Assembly (NCBI GenBank): GCA_012521805.1
Contig: JAAYLQ010000038.1
Location: forward strand, 1 to 24,438
Direction: 5' to 3'
DNA length: 24,438 nucleotides
Source of the DNA: Bacillota bacterium
GTDB taxonomy: Bacteria > Bacillota > Limnochordia > Darwinibacteriales > DTU012
In this document: piece after piece, positions 1 to 6,170 of the stretch
How positions within the stretch are numbered: the stretch's first letter is position 1
How the letters are laid out: every line of letters begins with the position of its first letter
Made by a program: the position numbers and the translations under genes
Notes under the pieces: model-generated
The model's database searches: none
The model's input: the letters and a program-made list of their open reading frames with translations, nothing else
Told to the model about the DNA's origin: nothing

Positions 1-1023
1 ACCTTCGAGAATGTCGATCTGCTGCAGAGTATAGTTGAGCAAGACCCGAACAATCGCTGCCACCGGTACAGCAATCAGCATTCCGACAATCCCCATCAGC
101 TCACCGCCTGAGAAAATCGCGAAAATAACTGCTAAAGGATGCAGTCCTACCCTTTCGCCAATTATTTTCGGAGAAATGATATTGGCTTCAATCTGATTCA
201 CTACTACAAAGATTACTAACACCCACACCACAGCAATGGGGGACTTGGCTAATGCCAGCACTGATGCGGGAATAAAGCCGATGATCGGCCCAAAGTATGG
301 GATTATGTCAAACAGACCGGCAATTAAGCCGATAAACAATGAATACTTTATGCCTAATAAGGCAAGGCCAGCTGAGATCAACAGACCTACCACAGCAGCA
401 TTGACCAGCTGTCCGCGGATGAAGCCGTTGAGGATCCCATTCATCTCTTTAGTAAGAGTATAAATTGTAAGGCGGTAGCGCTTCGGGATCAGCATAAATG
501 TACGCCGCTTGATTACCTCCAGGTCTCGCAGCAGGTAAAAAGCTAGGATTGGCGCGATCGCCATGCTGACAATCTGGGAAACTAGTCCAACAAGAATCCC
601 GGCGATCCGCTCAGCTAGGCCTTCTAATAAGCGCTGAATCTGGTTAACTAATGTATCAAATCCTGCCTGCAGCACATCAGGAACAGATATATTCTGCAGT
701 TTCCGCAGGCGCTCTAATCCATCTTCCAGCATCTCGGTCTGCTCCGGCAGAGTTTTCAGCAGCTCATCAACTTCCTTAGCTAACTGGGGAATCATAAACG
801 AAATCAGTATCCCAAAAATAGCCGCAAAAATTAAATACACCAGGACAATAGCGATTGACCGGGGTACTTGACGCCTTTCAAACACTTTAACTAATGGGTA
901 AGCCATATACGCAATTAGAGCAGCAAATAGAAACGGTGTGAGAATTATCCGCACCCGGTACAGAAACAAAAGTATTATGATAATAAGTATCGTCAGCATC
1001 CATTTTCTCGTGTTCATAAACAT
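1..1023 (-). CDS. AI-2E/PerM-family membrane transporter (3' end cut by window)
   Basis: I translated this frame from the reverse strand. It is open from an ATG at 1023 (or a second in-frame ATG at 1017) to the left window edge, 341 codons with no stop, so the C-terminus is missing, probably by only a few residues given usual family lengths of about 350. The product is a multi-pass membrane protein: hydrophobic segments near residues 8-45 and 55-80, a helical soluble stretch rich in Leu/Glu, then several C-terminal membrane helices. The motif DIIPYFGPIIG and the tail that starts HPLAVIFAIFSGGELMG are typical of the AI-2E/PerM (YhhT/YtvI) family, whose members are proposed exporters or ion antiporters; the substrate here cannot be told. 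A GAGCAGG about 8 nt upstream favours the ATG at 1023. It follows a strong terminator, and no own promoter was recognised. Confidence 0.93.
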   Translation of the reverse strand, partial: MFMNTRKWMLTILIIIILLFLYRVRIILTPFLFAALIAYMAYPLVKVFERRQVPRSIAIVLVYLIFAAIFGILISFMIPQLAKEVDELLKTLPEQTEMLEDGLERLRKLQNISVPDVLQAGFDTLVNQIQRLLEGLAERIAGILVGLVSQIVSMAIAPILAFYLLRDLEVIKRRTFMLIPKRYRLTIYTLTKEMNGILNGFIRGQLVNAAVVGLLISAGLALLGIKYSLFIGLIAGLFDIIPYFGPIIGFIPASVLALAKSPIAVVWVLVIFVVVNQIEANIISPKIIGERVGLHPLAVIFAIFSGGELMGIVGMLIAVPVAAIVRVLLNYTLQQIDILEG

Positions 1024-1054
1024 AATATATGCCTGCTCACCACTATCCCCTTAT

Positions 1055-1084
1055 TTAAAAAGAGGTCGGACCCTGCCAACCTCT
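1055..1084 (-). terminator. Intrinsic terminator after the 67-residue membrane protein gene
   Basis: Inverted arms at 1061-1069 and 1076-1084 form a 9-bp stem with one G-U pair and a 6-nt loop. On the minus strand the stem is followed by TTTT and A/T-rich sequence. It begins right at the stop codon of the upstream gene (1085-1087), the standard position for a rho-independent terminator. Confidence 0.85.
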
Positions 1085-1288
1085 CTAACGACGAATTGCT
1101 TCCAACCTTTGACTCAACATATCGCGTCCACTTTGAAAACTGCTGCTTAACCCCCGCATCCATCTACGACGGGCATATTTCATGCGCCGCTGCATTGGGG
1201 TACCATCAATCCTGTTCATAAAATAGATACCTAGAGCTGCTCCTAAAATGCCTGCAATTAGCCAGCTTCTACCTGATCGATTTGCCAT
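1085..1288 (-). CDS. Small basic single-pass membrane protein, unknown function
   Basis: A 67-residue protein starting MANRSGRSW. The ATG at 1288 is chosen because GAGGAG sits 9 nt upstream; a longer in-frame start at 1321 would be inside the region next to the iscU terminator and has no ribosome site. Residues about 8-27 are hydrophobic and glycine-rich (LIAGILGAALGIYF), followed by a strongly basic segment (MQRRMKYARRRWMRG) and an amphipathic tail. This layout resembles YtxH-like small envelope proteins, but I see no specific family signature. It lies between two strong terminators (1325-1366 upstream, 1055-1084 downstream) with almost no room for a promoter, so it probably depends on read-through from the isc operon or on a promoter overlapping the terminator. 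Confidence 0.75.
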   Translation of the reverse strand: MANRSGRSWLIAGILGAALGIYFMNRIDGTPMQRRMKYARRRWMRGLSSSFQSGRDMLSQRLEAIRR

Positions 1289-1324
1289 GGTCATCAACTC
1301 CTCGATAGTTATTATGCTCATTTC

Positions 1325-1366
1325 AAAAAAAATTACCGCTTACCATGTTATCAGGTAAGCGGTAAT
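1325..1366 (-). terminator. Strong intrinsic terminator of the iscR-iscS-iscU operon
   Basis: A perfect 13-bp inverted repeat (arms 1332-1344 and 1354-1366, 9-nt loop) lies directly after the iscU stop codon and is followed on the minus strand by a run of at least seven T. This is a textbook rho-independent terminator. Confidence 0.95.
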
Positions 1367-1371
1367 ATGTG

Positions 1372-1737
1372 TCAGTGTTTTGCTTTATAATCCTCAATTG
1401 CTTTCTTTAGCGCATCAGCTGCCAGGTTGGAACAGTGCATCTTTACAGGCGGCAGCCCATCGAGGGCTTCAGCCACAGCCGTGTTAGTAATTTTTTCTGC
1501 TTCTTCAATTGTCTTGCCGATAACCAATTCCGTGATCATACTCGATGTGGCTACAGCAGCTGCACAGCCAAATGTCTTGAATTTAACGTCCACAATCCGG
1601 TTATCTTCGACTTTGATCCAAATTTTCATAATATCCCCACAGCGAGCATTGCCCTCAACACCGATTCCATCAGCATCGGGAATCTCTCCAACATTGCGGG
1701 GGTTTTGAAAATGATCCATTACTTTATCTGAATACAT
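1372..1737 (-). CDS. iscU: Iron-sulfur cluster scaffold protein IscU
   Basis: A 121-residue scaffold on which IscS-derived sulfur and iron are assembled into Fe-S clusters in the cytoplasm. The three ligand cysteines are present: C33 in GNARCGD (with D35), C58 in FGCAAAVATSS, and C102 in MHCSNLAADAL. The spacing from the second to the third cysteine (44 residues) matches IscU and lacks the roughly 20-residue insertion of SufU, so this is ISC-type. The segment LPPVK at residues 95-99 is the same as the HscA-recognition motif of E. coli IscU, though no hscA/hscB is visible nearby. Small departures from the usual GNPxCGD and FGCGxAIASSS motifs are conservative. It is the last gene of the iscR-iscS-iscU operon, 27 nt after iscS. 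Confidence 0.97.
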   Translation of the reverse strand: MYSDKVMDHFQNPRNVGEIPDADGIGVEGNARCGDIMKIWIKVEDNRIVDVKFKTFGCAAAVATSSMITELVIGKTIEEAEKITNTAVAEALDGLPPVKMHCSNLAADALKKAIEDYKAKH

Positions 1738-1764
1738 TGCTAACCTATCCCCTTCACCCTCAAA

Positions 1765-2922
1765 TTAACCATTATATAATGGCGACATCTGCCGCAGCCG
1801 TTCAACAATCGGCGGCAGACACTCTAATACATAATCAATCTCGGCGTCAGTGTTATCACGGCCTAATGTCAATCTTAGTGAACCGTGGGCAATCTCATGT
1901 GGAAGTCCTAAAGCCAACAGCACATGAGACGGCTCTAATGAGCCAGAAGTACACGCCGAGCCGCTGGAACCAGCAATCCCTTTTAAGTCAAGGTTCAGCA
2001 GCAGAGATTCCCCTTCAATAAACTCAAAACAGACATTGATATTGTTAGGCAGCCGCTCAGTTCTGCTGCCATTCAGCCGCGTATGGGGAATCTGGAGAAT
2101 TCCTTCCAGCAGCCGATCTCTCAACTTTTCAATTTTGGGCACCACTGCAGCCTGCTCACGGTGGGCTAGTTCAAGGGCTTTTGCTAAACCAACAATCCCA
2201 GCTGTGTTTTCAGTTCCCGCACGCTTCCGCCGCTCCTGGGCACCACCGCGAATCTGTGGAACCAACTGCACACCCTTGCGGACGTACAGAGCACCTACTC
2301 CTTTAGGTCCATAAATCTTGTGGGCTGATAAAGTCAAAAGATCAACATTCAGGTCGTCTACATCTATATTCAGGTACCCAACCGACTGGACCGCATCCGT
2401 ATGCATTAAAATGCCCCGTTCACGAGCAATCTTTCCGATAGCAGCAATCGGCTGGATTGTTCCAATCTCATTATTGGCATGCATAATCGATACTAAAATT
2501 GTATCATCACGAACTGCATTTTGAAAGGCTTCTACGCTGACTATCCCCTGCTCATTTACGGGTAAGTATGTTACTGTAAAACCTTCTTTTTCCAGCTCCT
2601 TCATAGGATTTAAGACTGCTGGGTGCTCAATGGCTGAAGTAATGAGATGCGTGCCGCGCTGCTTATACTGATGGGCAGCACCTTTGATCGCTAGGTTGTT
2701 AGATTCGGTTCCACCGCTGGTAAAGATAATTTCATTAAAGTCAGCGTTCAAGATCTCCGCCACTGTTTCTCGAGCCGTGTCTAATGCCTTTTTAGCCTCC
2801 CGACCAAAACTGTGGACCGATGATGCGTTGCCGAAACTGTCTTTGAAATATGGCAGCATCGCCTCTAACACTTCATCCCTGACCGATGTGGTGGCGGCGT
2901 GATCTAAATAAACAGTTTTCAT
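1765..2922 (-). CDS. iscS: Cysteine desulfurase IscS (NifS family, class I)
   Basis: A 385-residue PLP enzyme that converts L-cysteine to L-alanine and passes persulfide sulfur to IscU (1738 onwards downstream) and possibly to tRNA thiolation enzymes. Visible hallmarks: the N-terminal YLDHAATT, His100 in SAIEHPAV (cofactor stacking), Lys202 in LSAHKIYGPKG (PLP Schiff base), and the mobile active-site Cys324 in GSACTSG, followed by PSHVLLALG. These positions are close to K206 and C328 of E. coli IscS, and the long active-site loop makes it class I rather than SufS. Its ribosome site AGAGGTGA overlaps the iscR stop codon, so translation is probably coupled to iscR. Confidence 0.97.
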   Translation of the reverse strand: MKTVYLDHAATTSVRDEVLEAMLPYFKDSFGNASSVHSFGREAKKALDTARETVAEILNADFNEIIFTSGGTESNNLAIKGAAHQYKQRGTHLITSAIEHPAVLNPMKELEKEGFTVTYLPVNEQGIVSVEAFQNAVRDDTILVSIMHANNEIGTIQPIAAIGKIARERGILMHTDAVQSVGYLNIDVDDLNVDLLTLSAHKIYGPKGVGALYVRKGVQLVPQIRGGAQERRKRAGTENTAGIVGLAKALELAHREQAAVVPKIEKLRDRLLEGILQIPHTRLNGSRTERLPNNINVCFEFIEGESLLLNLDLKGIAGSSGSACTSGSLEPSHVLLALGLPHEIAHGSLRLTLGRDNTDAEIDYVLECLPPIVERLRQMSPLYNG

Positions 2923-2928
2923 ATTAAA

Positions 2929-3372
2929 TCACCTCTGTTCTCCAACTGCTGCTGCAATTTTCTCAGCTTCGTTGGTCAACCAAGCTAGAGTTGTACTTTC
3001 TAAGACATCTTCAATACTTGCCTGCAGTTTCTGCCATAAAACCCTAGTAGCGCATCGCTCGCTCTGGGTACACAAACTGCTTTCCTTTTCATCAACGCAC
3101 TTTCTTGGAGCAATCGGGCCTTCTAAAGCACGGAGTATCTCCCCAATTGTGATTTCTTTCGCAGATTTAGCAAGCTGATATCCGCCTTGGGCGCCGCGAA
3201 AGCTAACCACCAAGCCAGCTCTCCGCAGAACTGAAATCAGCTGCTCTAAATAAGACTCAGAGATATCCTGTCTGGCGGCAATCACCCCAAGGGGAACAGG
3301 TTCCTTTCTGCCGTGGAGAGCCAAGTCCAGCATCGCCCGGACTCCATATTCTCCCCTTGTTGAAATCCGCAT
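2929..3372 (-). CDS. iscR: Rrf2-family Fe-S cluster regulator, IscR-like
   Basis: A 147-residue winged-helix repressor starting MRISTRGEYGVRAM. The ATG at 3372 is chosen over an upstream in-frame start because AGGAGG lies 9 nt before it and because family members begin this way. The helix-turn-helix covers about residues 25-65 (ISESYLEQLISVLRRAGLV), with the wing GAQGGYQLAKS. Three cysteines, C92, C101 and C107 (C-X8-C-X5-C), sit where IscR binds a [2Fe-2S] cluster, which sets it apart from the cysteine regulator CymR. As first gene of the isc operon it presumably senses Fe-S status and represses its own operon; a palindrome at 3391-3415 between promoter and start is the likely binding site. 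Function as IscR is inferred from cysteines plus context. Confidence 0.93.
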   Translation of the reverse strand: MRISTRGEYGVRAMLDLALHGRKEPVPLGVIAARQDISESYLEQLISVLRRAGLVVSFRGAQGGYQLAKSAKEITIGEILRALEGPIAPRKCVDEKESSLCTQSERCATRVLWQKLQASIEDVLESTTLAWLTNEAEKIAAAVGEQR

Positions 3373-3390
3373 AGTTACCTGCCTCCTAGC

Positions 3391-3415
3391 AATCCCGAGT
3401 AAATTCCTCGGAATT
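3391..3415. promoter_or_regulatory. Palindromic operator, likely IscR/Rrf2 binding site
   Basis: Nine-base arms at 3391-3399 and 3407-3415 are inverted repeats with one mismatch, separated by 7 bases. On the minus strand the core reads ATTCCGAG and then CTCGGGAT, similar in length and A/T spacing to Rrf2-family operators. It lies about 5-30 nt downstream of the predicted transcription start of iscR, a position suited to repression. Binding by IscR is inferred. Confidence 0.7.
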
Positions 3416-3426
3416 GGTTCTAAACC

Positions 3427-3456
3427 ATCATAGCACACAACATTTTATTCTGTCAA
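3427..3456 (-). promoter_or_regulatory. Sigma-A promoter of iscR-iscS-iscU
   Basis: On the minus strand a perfect -35 TTGACA (3451-3456) and -10 TATGAT (3427-3432) are 18 bp apart. The transcript should start near 3420. The -35 box overlaps the rarA stop codon: the TGA at 3453-3455 is part of TTGACA. Confidence 0.88.
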
Positions 3457-4766
3457 TTCAAACGCGTATAAAAATCCATCCGTTCTTTGATCTTTTTTTC
3501 CTGACCTTGATTGGTTGGGTGATAGAACTTCTTGTCAGCAACATTATCGGGAAGATACTGCTGCTTCACATAATGATATGGGTAAGCATGGGGATATTTA
3601 TATTCGGTTCCATGACCCAGCGCTTCCGCTCCTGGATAGTGGCTGTCCCTTAAATGGGCCGGTACCGGCTGATTAGCGGTGGTCTCTACCACATTAATCG
3701 CCTGATCAATCGCTTGGACCACTGAATTGCTTTTGGGTGCTGTCGCAATATAAATGATCGCCTGGGCAATTGGAATTCTCGCTTCAGGCATTCCCACCCA
3801 TTCCAAGGCATTCGCGGCAGCATGGGCTATCAGCATTGCATTTGGATCTGCCATGCCAACATCCTCCGAAGCATGCACAATCAGTCTGCGCACAATGAAA
3901 CGGGGATCCTCTTGGGCGTAAATCATGCGGGCAAACCAATAAAGAGCCGCATCGGGATCACTGCCCCGCATGGATTTAATAAAAGCTGAGGCCACGTCAT
4001 AGTGAGAATCGCCCGATTTATCATAGTTAACCCGTGAAGTTTGGACAGCGTCCTCCATTACCGCCAAATCGATCCGGCGCACTCCATCTTCGCCGGGGGC
4101 AGCTGCCATAACCGCGAATTCTAACCCATTAAGGGCAGCACGAGCATCTCCATTAGCTGTTTCTACCAGATGGTCTAAAGCTTCCGGTGTAATTTGATGG
4201 GGATAATCAGCCAAACCATTCTCAGAACTGCTCGCTCGTCTCACAATCTTGATTAAGTCATCTTTCGTTAGTGGTTTCAATTGAAAAATCCGGGAGCGGC
4301 TTAACAGAGCAGCATTGACTTCAAAATAGGGATTTTCTGTAGTCGCTGCAATTAGACTGACATCGCCATTTTCCATCGCAGGAAGCAGCACATCCTGCTG
4401 GCCTTTATTTAAACGCTGAATTTCGTCAATGAATAAGGTGGTTTTTTGTCGGTGAAACTTAAGACGATCTCGCGCCTGCTCAATAATCTCCTTCAAAGCA
4501 GCCACGCCGGTATTAGTAGCACTAACCTGTACGAAATATGATTTAGTCACATTAGAAATAACAAACGCTAAGGTTGTTTTGCCGGTTCCTGGGGGTCCAT
4601 AGAGAATTAATGACCCTACTTGATCATTTTCAATCGCTCTGCGCAGCAGTTTGCCTGGGCCTAAGATATGCTCTTGACCAACAAATTCATCTAAACTGGT
4701 AGGTCTCATTCTGACTGCTAAAGGCTGTCCACTCCGATCCAGATATGCTCGGCTGAATAAATCCAT
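3453..4766 (-). CDS. rarA: Replication-associated recombination protein A (RarA/MgsA AAA+ ATPase)
   Basis: A 437-residue AAA+ ATPase of the clamp-loader clade that acts at stalled replication forks. Walker A GPPGTGKT is at residues 57-64, Walker B LFIDEI at 111-116, sensor 1 in ATTENP at 141-146, and the arginine-finger region in NAALLSRSRIF near 152-162. The C-terminal half carries the RarA tetramerisation domain, ending in the family-typical HYPGAEALGHGTEYKYPHAYP segment. Start ATG at 4766 has GAGGTG 6 nt upstream. It follows tcdA by 23 nt, so the two are probably co-transcribed, and its stop codon lies inside the next promoter. Confidence 0.97.
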   Translation of the reverse strand: MDLFSRAYLDRSGQPLAVRMRPTSLDEFVGQEHILGPGKLLRRAIENDQVGSLILYGPPGTGKTTLAFVISNVTKSYFVQVSATNTGVAALKEIIEQARDRLKFHRQKTTLFIDEIQRLNKGQQDVLLPAMENGDVSLIAATTENPYFEVNAALLSRSRIFQLKPLTKDDLIKIVRRASSSENGLADYPHQITPEALDHLVETANGDARAALNGLEFAVMAAAPGEDGVRRIDLAVMEDAVQTSRVNYDKSGDSHYDVASAFIKSMRGSDPDAALYWFARMIYAQEDPRFIVRRLIVHASEDVGMADPNAMLIAHAAANALEWVGMPEARIPIAQAIIYIATAPKSNSVVQAIDQAINVVETTANQPVPAHLRDSHYPGAEALGHGTEYKYPHAYPYHYVKQQYLPDNVADKKFYHPTNQGQEKKIKERMDFYTRLN

Positions 4767-4789
4767 CTAACTCACCTCAGCTCCTAAAA

Positions 4790-5491
4790 TTATCGAGCTA
4801 ATAAATCCCTCACGACAACACTTGCCATAAGATATCCAGCAGCAGGCGGTACAAAGGCTATAGAGCCAGGTACATGTCTTCCATGTTCTTTCTTCTGATC
4901 AATTTTCACAGGACGTTCTGGTGAAAACACAGTTTTCACACCTGTAGTGATCCCTCGTCTGCGCAGCTCTGCCCGGATTACCCTTGCCAACGGACAGGTG
5001 TGGGTTTTACTGATATCAGCAGTAACAAACTGGCTGGGATCCAGCTTATTGCCCGCACCCATGGCAGAAATAATTGGTATCTGGTTCCGATAACACCGTT
5101 CTATTAGATCGAGTTTTGCTCCCACCGAATCAATAGCGTCAACAACGTAATCAATTTTTTGTGTAAAAATCTGATGGTCATTGTCTTTTTGATAAAACAG
5201 CGGATAGCTGATCACCCTGCAGTTGGGATTAATATCCCTGATTCGTTCAGCCGCTGCTTCCGTTTTCAGCCTTCCAACAGTGGAAGATAAGGCAATCAAC
5301 TGGCGGTTGATATTGGAAAGACTCACCCGATCATGATCAACAATTACTAATGTACCCACTCCACTGCGGGCTAATGCTTCTACAGCGGCAGCTCCCACTC
5401 CTCCTAAGCCGAAAACTGCAACCACTGCTGAATCTAATTTATGTAATCCTTGCGTACCAATCATCCACTCAGTACGGATAAATCGCTCCAT
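4790..5491 (-). CDS. tcdA: tRNA threonylcarbamoyladenosine dehydratase TcdA (E1-like)
   Basis: A 233-residue E1/ThiF-superfamily enzyme that, using ATP, converts t6A at position 37 of ANN-decoding tRNAs into its cyclic form ct6A. The nucleotide-binding motif GLGGVG is at residues 28-33, the acidic ribose-binding D52 follows, SNINRQ at 59-64 holds the conserved Arg, and DAID at 118-121 is typical. Cys166 in THTCPLARVIR and the C-terminal FVPPAAGYLMAS match the TcdA/CsdL/YrvM subfamily rather than ThiF or MoeB. The gene lies just downstream of the 6S RNA terminator with only about 30 nt between, so no separate promoter fits; expression probably comes from read-through of the 6S unit. The order aspS-6S-yrvM is the same as in B. 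subtilis. Confidence 0.94.
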   Translation of the reverse strand: MERFIRTEWMIGTQGLHKLDSAVVAVFGLGGVGAAAVEALARSGVGTLVIVDHDRVSLSNINRQLIALSSTVGRLKTEAAAERIRDINPNCRVISYPLFYQKDNDHQIFTQKIDYVVDAIDSVGAKLDLIERCYRNQIPIISAMGAGNKLDPSQFVTADISKTHTCPLARVIRAELRRRGITTGVKTVFSPERPVKIDQKKEHGRHVPGSIAFVPPAAGYLMASVVVRDLLAR

Positions 5492-5520
5492 CTCCTGCTG
5501 TGCTCCTCCACCTGAAAATT

Positions 5521-5547
5521 AGAAAAACCTCCTATTGCTAGGAGGTT
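5521..5547 (-). terminator. Intrinsic terminator of the 6S RNA transcript
   Basis: Arms at 5526-5533 and 5540-5547 make an 8-bp perfect stem with a 6-nt loop, followed on the minus strand by TTTTTCT. It lies about 15 nt after the 6S closing stem. Confidence 0.88.
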
Positions 5548-5560
5548 CACCGCAACTTTT

Positions 5561-5741
5561 CCCCACTATGCCGTTGAACTGACTTGAATGAACCTGCTCT
5601 CGGCAGGTGGGTATTCTCCCAACAGCTTCATGTTTCCTTGTTACAAGGTATACAATTCACTGTTGGAGTCGAATTCCCTTTGTTATGGTGTTGGCTCATA
5701 ACAAAGCCAGTTTCATCCCGAGCACAGCAGGGCTTCGGTTT
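5561..5741 (-). ncRNA. ssrS: 6S RNA (bsrA-type), inhibitor of sigma-A RNA polymerase
   Basis: No protein is encoded here on the minus strand, but the transcript folds as a 6S rod. The closing stem pairs 5724-5733 with 5561-5574. An inner stem pairs 5704-5712 with 5577-5585 (9 bp, one G-U). A central bubble follows, with a small 3'-side hairpin (arms 5592-5597 and 5603-5608). The terminal stem pairs 5660-5668 with 5616-5625 (one bulge), extended by GGG/CCC. A sigma-A promoter (5748-5776) and a terminator (5521-5547) frame it, giving about 180-190 nt, the normal 6S size. Position between aspS and tcdA (yrvM) matches B. subtilis bsrA. 6S mimics an open promoter and sequesters the housekeeping polymerase. 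An additional 10-bp hairpin in the 5' side of the bubble is unusual. The ends are inferred. Confidence 0.85.
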
Positions 5742-5747
5742 AATCTA

Positions 5748-5776
5748 ATCTTAACATAAAGGTATGCGAAATGCAA
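5748..5776 (-). promoter_or_regulatory. Sigma-A promoter of 6S RNA
   Basis: On the minus strand TTGCAT (5771-5776) and TAAGAT (5748-5753) are separated by exactly 17 bp. Start of transcription is expected near 5741, immediately before the 5' strand of the 6S closing stem. Confidence 0.75.
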
Positions 5777-5891
5777 CCGCTCTGCATATCCAATTTCATC
5801 CCAATTTAGCAATTTGACGACAGCACTTGTACTAAAACAGCTTCGAGGCTCATACACTTGATCAGAATCTATTTTAAAGGGAGGGATACCC
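5777..5891 (+). promoter_or_regulatory. Leader of the small membrane protein gene with strong ribosome site
   Basis: This stretch upstream of the plus-strand gene holds a strong AGGGAGG ribosome site at 5878-5884. A TTGACG at 5814-5819 could be a -35 box, but I see no good -10 box at the right distance, so the promoter is unassigned. Nothing else was recognised between here and the 6S promoter. Confidence 0.45.
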
Positions 5892-6170
5892 ATCGAACTG
5901 CTGCTGCACAAAGTACTGACTCTAGCAGTACTCTCCGAGATACTCACCAACTTTATCAAAACCCTTGTGCCCAACTTGGACAAAGCATACGTTACAACCA
6001 TAGCTGGCCTGGTTGGTATCATATTAGCAACGCTCACCGGGGTGGGAATTTTCGCCACCTTAGATATCCCAGTCAAATACGCAATTATAGACTATCTCCT
6101 CACCGGCGTGATTATCTCTAGAGGAGCTAATATTGTCCACGACCTAGCCTCAAGGCTTAATGAGTCTTGA
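5892..6170 (+). CDS. Small holin-like two- or three-helix membrane protein with non-canonical start
   Basis: The only plus-strand gene in this half. The obvious GTG start at 5967 gives 67 residues with no ribosome site. The frame is open upstream to 5862, and the extra part is protein-like and hydrophobic (ELLLHKVLTLAVLSEILTNF). AGGGAGG at 5878-5884 lies 7 nt before an ATC codon at 5892, so I place the start there (92 residues); CTG at 5898 is another choice. Hydrophobic segments: about residues 7-26, 36-57 (TTIAGLVGIILATLTGVGIF) and 63-75, then ISRGANIVHDLASRL. Size and layout suggest a phage-holin-like family, but I cannot name it and no lysis genes are near. Its last 14 bases overlap the aspS 3' end on the other strand. 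Confidence 0.62.
   Translation: MELLLHKVLTLAVLSEILTNFIKTLVPNLDKAYVTTIAGLVGIILATLTGVGIFATLDIPVKYAIIDYLLTGVIISRGANIVHDLASRLNES

Noticed and set aside
5548..5741. T-box, tmRNA or SRP RNA instead of 6S RNA
   Set aside because: No T-box GGUGGNACCGCG-like motif, no CCA end or tag-peptide frame, and no SRP GNRA-type core was found; the rod fold with central bubble and the aspS-tcdA context fit 6S.
5696..6076. 126-residue minus-strand frame upstream of 6S RNA
   Set aside because: It runs antisense to the membrane-protein gene and across the 6S promoter, has no ribosome site and no protein-like composition.
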